A stretch of 21,269 nucleotides of DNA from Phycisphaerales bacterium. GTDB lineage: Bacteria > Planctomycetota > Phycisphaerae > Tepidisphaerales > Tepidisphaeraceae. Numbering within the stretch: the first letter of the stretch is position 1; every line of letters begins with the position of its first letter. A program made the position numbers and the translations under genes. This document shows, piece after piece, positions 6,678 to 14,177 of the stretch. The notes under the pieces are model-generated. The model did not search any database. It had not been told where the DNA came from and saw only the letters and a list, made by a program, of their open reading frames with translations. The stretch is from positions 1 through 21,269 of the forward strand of contig JAQGHP010000087.1 of NCBI GenBank assembly GCA_028288775.1, given 5' to 3'.

Positions 6678-8798
6678 TTACTGATTCGTTCCGTCACGCA
6701 AGAGCCATGTGAGCATTCCCGCGGCTTCGCCCTTCCCTTCGATGATCTGAACCTTCGTAGTTTTCGCCACAAGCTCCGGTCGCGGAGTTTCGGGGGCATT
6801 CCATAGTGCGGTAGAGCCGCTCGAGCAGAGCGGGACGATCCCCCACACGCCGCCGTACTTGATTGCGCCGGGAAGCATCATTTCCGCATTCGCGTCTTTC
6901 ACCTGGTCGAAATCGAAATAGTCCAGGTCGAGCGCGGCGCGATCGACCGCGTCCCCGGCCAAGCCGCGCGCCAGCAGTGCCGCGATCCCCGCCTTGCCGA
7001 AGCCGACCAGCCGCACCGACTTCACGCCTTCCCACTCGCGCGCTAGGGCAATCGCGCTGAGCACGTCCGATGCCCGGCTGGCGAGCAGCGCGGGGTTGTA
7101 GCCGTAACGATATCCCGCGAACGTGAACCCCGCGTACTTCGCGCTGCCCGGCTGCGGGGCTCCCACAGGGCCGAGCAACTCGCCCGTTAGAAACAGATCT
7201 GGCGCGAGCACCGCCGACTTGCCATCCAGCAGCTTCTGCACGAGCGGCGACGGCTTTTCCTGCGCATCAAACAGGCTCGCCTTCCCCTCCGGGTGTGCCC
7301 ACACGACGACCGTACCATTCCAGCCGGCGGGCGTAATCGCCACGTACGGCACCCGCGATCCGCCGCCCCGGCGCTGGATGGTTCCTTTTTCAATCGTCAG
7401 CCCGTCGGAGGCCTTGGGTCCCCGACTGTCGCCCACTAGCACTTCGCCGCGCCCGGGGAGTTTGTCGCCGACGATCGCGCGCAGCGCGGTCCCTACGACG
7501 CGCCGGTACTCCGCCGGGTCTTTTGCGAACGCACCGATTTGCGCATCGGACGCGGCCGTCATCGCTTTGCGAAGCGCTGCCGCATCGGTCGAGTCAGCGG
7601 GCAGCGGGTGATCGGCGTCGAATACCGACAATTCCTTCGGCGACACTGGAACGAAAGGCTGCTCCGTGACGGTCTCGGCGAGCCCGAGCGCCAGGTGCTT
7701 ATTCATCCAGTTGTACATCAGCTCGCGGCTCACCTGATTGTAGTTGTGCTCGAAGGGCCTGTGCCAAGCCATCGCCTTATCCGCCGCCCCGTACAACTTG
7801 TAAATCGCCTTGATCTGCGGAAATCCGCGGGTTTCGAGTTCCTGCGTCCAGTCGTTGGCGGCGGTCATTCCCAAAGGCTTTGGCGCGAACGACGCGGCGA
7901 GTTCGGCGTTGTTAAGTCCCACGCGCAGCAGCGGCGCATTCTCGCAGATGCAGCCGCCCTGCATGGATTCGGAAACCATGACCGCGGGAAAGGAGACCGC
8001 CGGCCGCGGGTCGATCGCACACAGCACCAGCGTCTGCGTCCCCCCGCCGCTCGCGCCCGTGACCGCGATTCTTTTTGGGTCCACGTCCGGCAGGGCCGTG
8101 ATGAAATCGAGGCCGCGCACGCTGTTCCAGCTTTGCAGGCCCATAAAACTTTGCAGCCGCAGCGCCGCCTCGACATCGTTGAACCCCTCGCGATGCACGA
8201 TCACCTGGCTGTCGGCGTAGCCGATCATGTCGTATTGAAACACCACGCACCCCATCCGCGCCAGCATCGCGCAGCGGGCCTGGATGGGGAAGCGCGCTCC
8301 CTCCATTGTCTTTTCCGCCCCCTTCTCGATCTGCTGACGGGCCTCCTTCTCCCCGTTCTCGTAGAAGCGCCCGCCGGGCCAATGTCCATGCGGGGAAAGT
8401 ACCGCGGGGAGTTTGCCGCTTTTGCCCGTCGGCCGGTAAAGATTCCCGCTGACGTAATGCCCCGGCATGCTCGCGAAGAAAACCTTCTCGACCGTATACC
8501 CCTCGCGCTCGATCCTCCCATGGATGATCGGATTCAGCGGCGTGCGCTCGGGCATCGGCCACAACCCCTCGGCCACCATCACCTGCTCGCGGATCTCCTG
8601 CTGCCGCACGGCCCATTGCTCCACGGCGGTATAGTGCGGCTCAAAAGGCCAGGGATTATCCACATCGTGCGAAATGCGCAGCCGCTCGTCCCCGGAAGCT
8701 GCCGGCGCGTCGAACACGCGCGAGACCGCCGGCCCCGCCGACGCGCTGGTGAAGAAAACACATACCACGACGACCGCGGAGCGAAGGGCGTAGCGCAT
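6678..8798 (-). CDS. Secreted alpha/beta hydrolase (acetyl-xylan-esterase-like), two domains
   Basis: A 706-residue exported protein. The ATG at 8796-8798 begins a clear signal peptide (hydrophobic residues 7-17, cleavage near A-S-A-G at 19-22); the frame upstream of it lies in repeat DNA. The first hydrolase domain (about residues 60-370) has the oxyanion segment 'SPHGHW' (H137), nucleophile S250 in G-A-S-G-G-G, and a probable catalytic His near 351 in 'FEHNYNQ'. This resembles the large planctomycete acetyl-xylan esterase or prolyl-oligopeptidase-like group. The second half (about 480-700) looks like another alpha/beta hydrolase fold, but its elbow reads G-F-G-K-A-G (599-604) with no Ser, so it is probably inactive. 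It should act outside the cytoplasm on a sugar ester or similar substrate; the substrate is unknown. The gene is monocistronic by context. Confidence 0.82.
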   Translation of the reverse strand: MRYALRSAVVVVCVFFTSASAGPAVSRVFDAPAASGDERLRISHDVDNPWPFEPHYTAVEQWAVRQQEIREQVMVAEGLWPMPERTPLNPIIHGRIEREGYTVEKVFFASMPGHYVSGNLYRPTGKSGKLPAVLSPHGHWPGGRFYENGEKEARQQIEKGAEKTMEGARFPIQARCAMLARMGCVVFQYDMIGYADSQVIVHREGFNDVEAALRLQSFMGLQSWNSVRGLDFITALPDVDPKRIAVTGASGGGTQTLVLCAIDPRPAVSFPAVMVSESMQGGCICENAPLLRVGLNNAELAASFAPKPLGMTAANDWTQELETRGFPQIKAIYKLYGAADKAMAWHRPFEHNYNQVSRELMYNWMNKHLALGLAETVTEQPFVPVSPKELSVFDADHPLPADSTDAAALRKAMTAASDAQIGAFAKDPAEYRRVVGTALRAIVGDKLPGRGEVLVGDSRGPKASDGLTIEKGTIQRRGGGSRVPYVAITPAGWNGTVVVWAHPEGKASLFDAQEKPSPLVQKLLDGKSAVLAPDLFLTGELLGPVGAPQPGSAKYAGFTFAGYRYGYNPALLASRASDVLSAIALAREWEGVKSVRLVGFGKAGIAALLARGLAGDAVDRAALDLDYFDFDQVKDANAEMMLPGAIKYGGVWGIVPLCSSGSTALWNAPETPRPELVAKTTKVQIIEGKGEAAGMLTWLLRDGTNQ

Positions 8799-8917
8799 AA
8801 TGGATTCCCGGTGAGATGTTCGCGAACACCCGAAACCGTACCCCCCGCCCCCCAAAACGCAAGCCAAGCACAAGCGTTCAGTCGCCTTTGCAAAGGCAAT
8901 GGCCGGCCGCTTCTGCC

Positions 8918-9043
8918 GTGGCATGGGCGGCCCGCCCATGGTCGCGGTACCCGCGTAGTGGCATGGGCATCCTGCCCATGGTCACGGTACTCCGTGACGT
9001 TCGGCCGGTACTCCGGTCGAAGAAAGCAAGAGCGCAGCGACCT
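8918..9043 (+). repeat. Modular hairpin repeat, one and a half copies
   Basis: Copy 1 (8918-8957) has two hairpins: CATGGGC/GCCCATG and CGCGG-TAC-CCGCG. Copy 2 (8958-9043) has three: CATGGGC/GCCCATG, GTCACGG-TACT-CCGTGAC, and a nine-pair stem with loop TACT (9001-9022). It ends with the tail GCAAGAGCGCAGCGACC (9027-9043). A homologous copy lies on the minus strand at 11160-11243. This is part of the 547-base gene-free stretch 8799-9345. That stretch also holds the repeats at 9159 and 9253 and a fragment near 9134 reading CCACAGATGAACACGG. Confidence 0.75.
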
Positions 9044-9158
9044 CTTCGACGCTCATGGAAAGACCGCGGTGCGGAAAACCGCGAAGCCGCGAAGCGCGCG
9101 AAGTCGGACGCGAAGAAATGCGGAGAGGCGCCGCCACAGATGAACACGGATAAGTCAT

Positions 9159-9242
9159 GTAGGGTGGGTGTACTCGCCCACCGTTAGGATTGCGCGCCAA
9201 AGCCTGATTGAGAAGACAATGGTCGGAGTACACCCACCCTAC
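9159..9242. repeat. Inverted repeat of the TAGGGTGGG family
   Basis: The arms 9159-9175 and 9226-9242 are a perfect 17-base inverted repeat beginning GTAGGGTGGGTGTACTC. The left arm continues into its own small hairpin, GGTGGG...CCCACC. The same family occurs at 20177-20248 and as a single arm at 19979-20004. Confidence 0.8.
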
Positions 9243-9252
9243 GCGATGCAGT

Positions 9253-9325
9253 GTGGCACAGCCGCCCCGGCTGTGATTCCACCGACGGCGGAAGACAAAG
9301 ACACAGCCAAGGGCGGCTGTGCCAC
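9253..9325. repeat. Inverted repeat, GTGGCACAGCCGCCC family
   Basis: The 15-base arms 9253-9267 and 9311-9325 are perfect inverted copies separated by 43 bases. Inner units CGGCTGTG and CACAGCC extend the pairing. The element ends about 20 bases from the stop of atpG and could act as its terminator, although no T-run follows. Confidence 0.75.
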
Positions 9326-9345
9326 GCGGGCGCGATGCCGCTCGT

Positions 9346-10257
9346 CTACGCCCCCTTCATCGCCTCCACGCCACCCATGATCTCCGACAACTCCGTGGTG
9401 ATCTGGCTCTGGCGGGCGCGGTTGTATTTCATGGTCAGCGACTTCACCATCTTGTCGGCGTTGTCGGTCGCGCTCTTCATCGCGACCATGCGCGACACGT
9501 GCTCGCTCGTCGTCGCGTCGAGGTAGCTCTGGAAGAGCGCGGTGCGAACCGTCAGTGGAAGCAGCTCGTCCAGCAACGATTGGGGGTCGGGAAGGAAATC
9601 ATAGACGGCGTTTTCCGTGGTGGCCGCGGGCGCTGCGGCAGTCGCGCCGGGCTTGGGCGCCTCCACCACGCCGGCCAACGGCAGAAGCGACGTGACTTCC
9701 GGCTTCTGCACGCCGGCGCTTACGAAGTTCATGTATGCCACGTACACCGAATCAACCTTCCCCTCCGTGAACTGCTGCATGAAGGTGTTGGCGAGCCCTT
9801 CCACCTCGGCGAAGCGCGGGTTGTCGGACACCTCGATACGCTGGGTGATCGGCCGGCGCTGGAAGTTGAAGTAGGACACGCCCTTCTTGCCAGTGACGTA
9901 GAGATCGATGGCGTTGCCCGCGGCTTCCTGTTGGCGGATGAAGGCGTTGGCGGCGCGGAGCACGCTGCCGTTGTACGCCCCGGCGAGGCCGCGGTTGCTG
10001 GTGACCACGACGAGTCCGATGCGCTTCGTGCGGTCGGCATCGGTGGGCCGCCGGAGAAGCGGGTGATCGACGTCCCCCAGGCTGGCGGCCAGTTCGCGTA
10101 CGAGCTCGCGCACCTTTTTTGAGTAGGGCTTGGTGCCGACGGCGCGGCGCAGCGACTTCTGGAACTTCGCCGTCGCGATCATCTGCATGGTCTTGGTGAT
10201 CTTGCGGATGTTCCGCACCGCCTTGCGGCGTTTCACAATTGCACGGGCTTTTGCCAT
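9346..10257 (-). CDS. atpG: F-type ATP synthase gamma subunit
   Basis: A 303-residue protein, the central rotor shaft of F1Fo ATP synthase, which couples proton (or ion) flow to ATP synthesis at the membrane. The N-terminal helix 'RRKAVRNIRKITKTMQMIATAKF' and the C-terminal helix with 'MVAMKSATDNA...YNRARQSQITTELSEI' form the coiled-coil shaft and are strongly conserved. The middle Rossmann-like domain has 'VVVTSNRGLAGAYN'. An Ala/Pro-rich linker (about residues 205-218) makes it slightly longer than the usual 285-295. The ATG at 10255-10257 has GAG about eight bases upstream. Normally the gene sits between atpA and atpD; here both sides are other genes or repeats on the visible strand, so it is detached from any atp operon within this window. 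Confidence 0.95.
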   Translation of the reverse strand: MAKARAIVKRRKAVRNIRKITKTMQMIATAKFQKSLRRAVGTKPYSKKVRELVRELAASLGDVDHPLLRRPTDADRTKRIGLVVVTSNRGLAGAYNGSVLRAANAFIRQQEAAGNAIDLYVTGKKGVSYFNFQRRPITQRIEVSDNPRFAEVEGLANTFMQQFTEGKVDSVYVAYMNFVSAGVQKPEVTSLLPLAGVVEAPKPGATAAAPAATTENAVYDFLPDPQSLLDELLPLTVRTALFQSYLDATTSEHVSRMVAMKSATDNADKMVKSLTMKYNRARQSQITTELSEIMGGVEAMKGA

Positions 10258-10447
10258 GTAAATCTCGTTTGTGAGGCTTCCGGGAAGCCGGCGGCCGGAC
10301 TTCGGTTCCGCGGCCCCGGGCGCACTTCGTAAGGGGAGGAATGATAGCGATGCCCAAAGGACTTACAAGCCGCGCCCGCATCTCAACCGGCGCTATCGGA
10401 TCGCCGATAATTACGACGGCGGGTTTGTAGTCCCGCACAGGAGTGCC

Positions 10448-10813
10448 ATGCCGCTGGAATCGCGTGAATCGATCGCACGTCTGCCCGCCGCCCGAAGGCC
10501 CGGCCGCGAGCGCAGATCCTCCCTTCGCACGTTCCTTGGCGTGCAGGGCACGATCACGCTCACCACGGGCGCGTGCCCGGTCGTCATCCGCGATATTTCC
10601 ACCGGCGGGGCCGGGCTCATCGCCCGCCGCAAGGTACGACGCGGGGATCAGTTCGTTCTCACCATGCCCGCAACCAATGGCCTGCCCGCGGTACAGGCGC
10701 TGTGCATCGTCGTCTCGGTGCGGGCGCTGCCGGGTGGAAGTTATTTCTTCGGCGTGATCCGCCTGCGCGAACTCAATCGCACAAAACCCACCCCCGAAGC
10801 TCCCGCGGCATAA
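10448..10813 (+). CDS. PilZ-domain protein (small)
   Basis: A 121-residue PilZ protein. It has R23-x-x-x-R27 and D49-x-S51-x-x-G54 ('DISTGG') for c-di-GMP binding, followed by the barrel strands 'DQFVLTMP', 'LCIVVSV' and 'YFFGVIRL'. The ATG at 10448 has a strong AGGAG at 10439-10443 with four-base spacing. The frame is open to 10271, but that part lacks homology and overlaps the leader region of atpG on the other strand. It is divergent from atpG and 113 bases upstream of tRNA-Ala. It shares architecture but little sequence with the PilZ protein at 5616, so it is probably not a recent duplicate. Confidence 0.82.
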   Translation: MPLESRESIARLPAARRPGRERRSSLRTFLGVQGTITLTTGACPVVIRDISTGGAGLIARRKVRRGDQFVLTMPATNGLPAVQALCIVVSVRALPGGSYFFGVIRLRELNRTKPTPEAPAA

Positions 10814-10926
10814 ACCGTTTTCCCCATCTCGTTGGACCGTGATCTCGAAGACATGCACCGCAGCCCGCGTCAAACTTGCCCCGCGTGTTGGCGCGGACGC
10901 GAAGGGCCGGTATCCTTTCGATTGTC

Positions 10927-10999
10927 GGGGCCGTAGCTCAATTGGGAGAGCACCACGTTTGCAACGTGGGGGTTGCCGGTTCGAGCCCGGTCGGCTCCA
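10927..10999 (+). tRNA. tRNA-Ala (anticodon UGC)
   Basis: A full cloverleaf can be folded by eye. The acceptor stem is 10927-10933 with 10992-10998 (one G-U pair). The D stem is GCTC/GAGC (10936-10939, 10948-10951). The anticodon stem is CCACG/CGTGG with loop TTTGCAA, so the anticodon is TGC at 10960-10962. The T stem is GCCGG/CCGGT with loop TTCGAGC, and the discriminator is A10999. The 3' CCA is not encoded. It is solitary, not inside an rRNA operon in this window. It lies in the 574-base gene-free stretch 10814-11387, whose other content is the repeat element at 11056. Confidence 0.96.
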
Positions 11000-11055
11000 T
11001 TCTTTTCCCCGCCAGTTCCCCCTGATTTTTCTCGACGTGGAAAGTTTCAGTTTTT

Positions 11056-11244
11056 CGTGGCATGGGTTTTCAACCCATGGCGTGCTGTACCCCGCACGCA
11101 TCGGCGGTATTCCGCCGATCCAGGCAATCGCATAAGCGAAACAAATCTGCAAGACGCCGGGTCGCTTCGCTCTTGCCTTGGTCGGCGGCGTACGGCCGAC
11201 GCTCGCGGCGTACCGCGAGCCATGGGTTGGAAACTCATGCCACG
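11056..11244. repeat. 189-base palindromic element built of hairpin modules
   Basis: The ends are inverted copies of about 25 bases, CGTGGCATGGG... on the left and ...CATGCCACG on the right, with a few mismatches. The left half has hairpins CATGGGTT/AACCCATG, GCGTGC/GCACGC and ATCGGCGG-TATT-CCGCCGAT. The right half, read on the minus strand (11243 to 11160), has CATGAGTT/AACCCATG, GCTCGCGG-TACG-CCGCGAGC, GTCGGC/GCCGAC and the tail GCAAGAGCGAAGCGACC. This minus-strand half matches the element at 8958-9043 module for module. No target-site duplication is obvious. Confidence 0.75.
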
Positions 11245-11387
11245 TTAAGAAACCAGGACCTTCCACTACCTGCCAAAGGCGTTGCTGTGTGTCGCGACGG
11301 CCCCGCGCGGTATACTCCGCGAGTGTGCTTTGGGCGCACCCGCGTTGGTGCGCCGCACTCCTTCACCCGCAACCTGGGAACCGCCGC

Positions 11388-13961
11388 ATGTGGGATGACC
11401 CGACCGCCTCCGTCGAACCCGATCCGCAGCCCTTCGAGCAATCCGATCCCGCGGCGAACGTCGCGTGGACGGACGGTCAGCTCATCCGCCTGGAGAACGA
11501 ATGGCGTCGCGCGCAGCGCTCCTTCGCCTACCACCCCTATATCGGGATCACTCCGCTCCGCGGCGACCCGCCCTACGAATACCAGGTCGATTTCCGCGTG
11601 CGGTCGCTCGTGCTCAACGAGGCGGGGGAATTGCAATCGGTTGATACGGTCGCAATGCACGTGTGGCTCCCGCCAGGCTTCCCCAATCAGCCGCCGGTGG
11701 CCCGGCCGATGGCCGGTGTATTCCACCCCAACGTCGCGTGGGAAGGCGTCTACCTGACCAACCCCTGGCAGCCCACCTGGACGCTCCCTGATTTCCTCGC
11801 CCGCATCGGCGAGCTGCTGGCGTTCCGCACGTACGACCCGGACAGCGTGGTGAACGCGACGGCGATGGACTGGGTGGTGGAAAACTCCGGCGCGCTGCCG
11901 CTCGACGCCCAGGCCGATTTCTCGCCCGCCGCCGGCGGCGAGCCGCTGGGCCGCATCATGCGCTTCGGCCCCGCGACCGTGGACCAGATCCGCCGGGCCC
12001 TGGACGACATGCGGTTCGCCCTCGTCGCCGAGAACGACGACGCCCCCACCGGTGCGGAAGTCGAGGACTTTTCCCGCAAAACACGCGCGGCCCTGAGCCT
12101 CTTCCTCGACGGCGACGTCCCCGAATCCCTGCGCGAGCAGGCGAGCGAGTTTGACGATTGGTGCCAGGAACTTCCCGACTCGGTTCCCGCGTGGGAATAC
12201 CTCCGCCAACAGCGCGCCGCCGCCCGGTCGGCGGAGGAAACCGTGGCCGGTTTGCGCGACGCCGCAAAGCCGCTGCTCGCGCAACTCGCGAAGCTTGATG
12301 CGCTGGTGACGCTGCCCCCGGACGTCACGGCGTCCGCGGCGGTGCGGGCAATTCCGGCCATGCCGGCGCTGGAGCCACTTCAGCTCGCGCTTCCGAATCT
12401 CGCCCGCGACTATGAGGACCGCGTCAACGCGTTGCGCGGGTACCTCGAAGCGATGCGCGCCCAGATGCCGCAGGTGAACGTCGCGCCGGACCGTTCGCTG
12501 GGCCGGCGGATCGCGGCGCAGACCGAATCGGTTGCCCAGACGGTCGCATCCGCCCGCAGCTCGGGCGAGGCGGCGCTGGCCGGGTTCGAGCCCCTGCTCC
12601 GCCGGGCGAAGGCCGAGGCGGGCGCGCTGGAGCAGATCGTCGGCTGGCGCGAATACACGGACATGTTCATCAAGGCCCGCGCCCTGGAGCGACAAGCCGC
12701 CGAGCTGGGCAGCGCAGGCGTGCATGCCTACTTCATCGAGAACGACTCGGGAAAATTCGGCCCGTTCCAGTTTGAAGAGCCGCTGGATTTGGGCGGCACG
12801 CGCGTGGCCGTGCGCAACAACCAGCGCGGCGCGATCGACGTGATCGACGCCGTCGGGAACGACCTGCTGGGCCGATCGACGGATGGGGCAGTGACCATCA
12901 CCTTCGGGCAGGCCGAGGGCATCGAAGGCTATCCGACCGCATTCCGCCTGACCGAGCGCTGCGACGACCTTGCCATCCACATCAGCTTCATCCAGCGGCA
13001 GACCGCCGAGGGGCTGGCCGGGCTGCAACACGCCGTGCCCGCGGCGAAGAGTTGGTGCGGCGTCGTCTGCGGGCTGCTCGCCGACCCGCGTTCGCAAGCG
13101 GGCCTGCGCGAGGAGCATCGCAAGTCGGGCCACCGCTGGAAATCGCTCATCACCGATCTCGGGCAGCTCGGCCGCTTCAAGGAGCGCCTCGCCACCTATC
13201 ACCTTGTGGAGCGGATGACGCAGGAAGTCCCGCGGATTAAAGACTTGATCAACCAGGCGAAAGGCCGGCTGAAGGACGCGACGCAAAAGATCACCGCGAT
13301 CATGCAAAAGTGCAGCCGCGATCTGGAGACCGACCGCCTGATCGTGCCCCCCAAGTATGCCCAGAGCTACACCGAGCAATTGCGCGTGCGCGACCAGGCC
13401 AAGCACGAGATCGTGCGGCTCGACGCGCTGTGCAAGAAGATCGCCCGCGAGCTGGCCGAGCGGCTGGGCTCCCCGCGCGCTTGCGGCCGCCCCGAAGTGC
13501 CGCAGTTCCGGTCGCAGGCTCCGCTTCCCGATGCCATCGTCGATCTCGAACCCACGTTGGCGGATGAAAACCTGGCGGCCATGGTCGAATCATTGGGCGC
13601 GCTGCTTAATGTGACACTCCCCTTCAAACCCCCGCCCGCCCCCGAAATAACAGCCGCCCCAATCCGCCCCGCCACCCCGACGTCCGCCGGGGTAGCGGCC
13701 GAACCGGAGCAGTTGCCCGAGGCCATCGCCGAGCCCGATCCGGCCGGAGAACCGTTGACGGAGTTCGTCGGCCCGGCGTTGGAATCGCCCGAGCAATTGG
13801 CGGCGGTGGGCGGGGAAGAAATCATCGCCGCCGAACCCGAACATCCTGCGCACGAGGGCGAGGAAGGGTACAAGCAGCCCGAAGAGGAAATGATCGAGGG
13901 CTTCTTCACCGAAGATCCCGCCCATCAGGAAGCCCACCCGGACGCCGGGCAAAAGCGGTAG
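11388..13961 (+). CDS. Large protein with N-terminal E2/UBC-like (UEV-like) domain and long helical body
   Basis: An 857-residue soluble protein. Residues about 30-165 resemble a ubiquitin-conjugating enzyme (E2) fold: helix 'LIRLENEWRRAQ', strands 'YEYQVDFRVRSLV' and 'VAMHVWLP', then 'FP..PP', H113-P-N115, 'EGVYL', 'W.P..TL' and the late helices 'FLARIGELLAF...N..AM.WV'. In active E2s a Cys lies seven to eight residues after HPN; here it is Tyr122, and the domain has no Cys at all, so it looks like an inactive E2 variant. Residues about 190-440 are helical, 445-540 beta-rich without a family I recognise, 540-695 long helices and probable coiled coil, and 745-857 a Pro/Glu-rich acidic tail. 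The ATG at 11388 has GGGAA at 11376-11380; the open frame upstream runs through repeat DNA. No ubiquitin-like protein, E1 or JAB protease lies nearby in the window. Confidence 0.75.
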   Translation: MWDDPTASVEPDPQPFEQSDPAANVAWTDGQLIRLENEWRRAQRSFAYHPYIGITPLRGDPPYEYQVDFRVRSLVLNEAGELQSVDTVAMHVWLPPGFPNQPPVARPMAGVFHPNVAWEGVYLTNPWQPTWTLPDFLARIGELLAFRTYDPDSVVNATAMDWVVENSGALPLDAQADFSPAAGGEPLGRIMRFGPATVDQIRRALDDMRFALVAENDDAPTGAEVEDFSRKTRAALSLFLDGDVPESLREQASEFDDWCQELPDSVPAWEYLRQQRAAARSAEETVAGLRDAAKPLLAQLAKLDALVTLPPDVTASAAVRAIPAMPALEPLQLALPNLARDYEDRVNALRGYLEAMRAQMPQVNVAPDRSLGRRIAAQTESVAQTVASARSSGEAALAGFEPLLRRAKAEAGALEQIVGWREYTDMFIKARALERQAAELGSAGVHAYFIENDSGKFGPFQFEEPLDLGGTRVAVRNNQRGAIDVIDAVGNDLLGRSTDGAVTITFGQAEGIEGYPTAFRLTERCDDLAIHISFIQRQTAEGLAGLQHAVPAAKSWCGVVCGLLADPRSQAGLREEHRKSGHRWKSLITDLGQLGRFKERLATYHLVERMTQEVPRIKDLINQAKGRLKDATQKITAIMQKCSRDLETDRLIVPPKYAQSYTEQLRVRDQAKHEIVRLDALCKKIARELAERLGSPRACGRPEVPQFRSQAPLPDAIVDLEPTLADENLAAMVESLGALLNVTLPFKPPPAPEITAAPIRPATPTSAGVAAEPEQLPEAIAEPDPAGEPLTEFVGPALESPEQLAAVGGEEIIAAEPEHPAHEGEEGYKQPEEEMIEGFFTEDPAHQEAHPDAGQKR

Positions 13962-13981
13962 AGAACGGCTTCGTATCTCTC

Positions 13982-14055
13982 CCGTGGCACGGGCGGCCCG
14001 CCCGTGTTCGTGCCGCTATAGCGGCGAATCCATGGGCGGGCCGCCCAAGCCACGG
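13982..14055. repeat. Inverted repeat of the GTGGCANGGGC family
   Basis: The arms 13982-14010 and about 14026-14055 are imperfect inverted copies (CCGTGGC..GGGCGGCCCGCCC). Each arm also folds on itself, and between them is a perfect palindrome, GCCGCTATAGCGGC (14012-14025). It lies between two convergent genes, just after the E2-like gene. Confidence 0.75.
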
Positions 14056-14084
14056 AGAATCAGAAGCCCTCGTAAGATTGACGT

Positions 14085-14138
14085 AAATAAGCAGAGGGCG
14101 CGGAAGACTGCAGGCAGTCTTCCGCGGCCTCTTATTTT
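14085..14138. terminator. Bidirectional rho-independent terminator
   Basis: A perfect 12-base stem (14099-14110 with 14115-14126) has a four-base loop. It is extended with bulges by AATAAG (14085-14090) and CTTATT (14131-14136). T-rich sequence follows on the plus strand and A-rich sequence precedes it. It lies between the stops of the E2-like gene (13961) and the minus-strand gene ending at 14178. Confidence 0.8.
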
Positions 14139-14177
14139 GATCATCCTATCGCGAGCCGGTCGCCCGGCGAACGGGTA

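Noticed and set aside
7539..9143. Plus-strand open frame of 534 residues opposite the secreted esterase
   Set aside because: Its peptide is His/Arg-rich without any domain and runs into repeat DNA; the minus-strand gene has a signal peptide and catalytic motifs.
8799..9345. Insertion sequence in the repeat field
   Set aside because: No transposase-like frame is present; the stretch consists of several different short inverted repeats.
10927..11244. Integrative element attached to tRNA-Ala
   Set aside because: There is no integrase, and no repeat of the tRNA 3' end is seen downstream in the window; the neighbouring palindrome belongs to the dispersed repeat family.
11235..13406. Long minus-strand open frame of 723 residues opposite the E2-like gene
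   Set aside because: It is a shadow frame caused by high GC; its peptide is Arg/Ala/Gly/Leu-rich with no motif, while the plus-strand frame has clear fold landmarks, a plausible start and a terminator.
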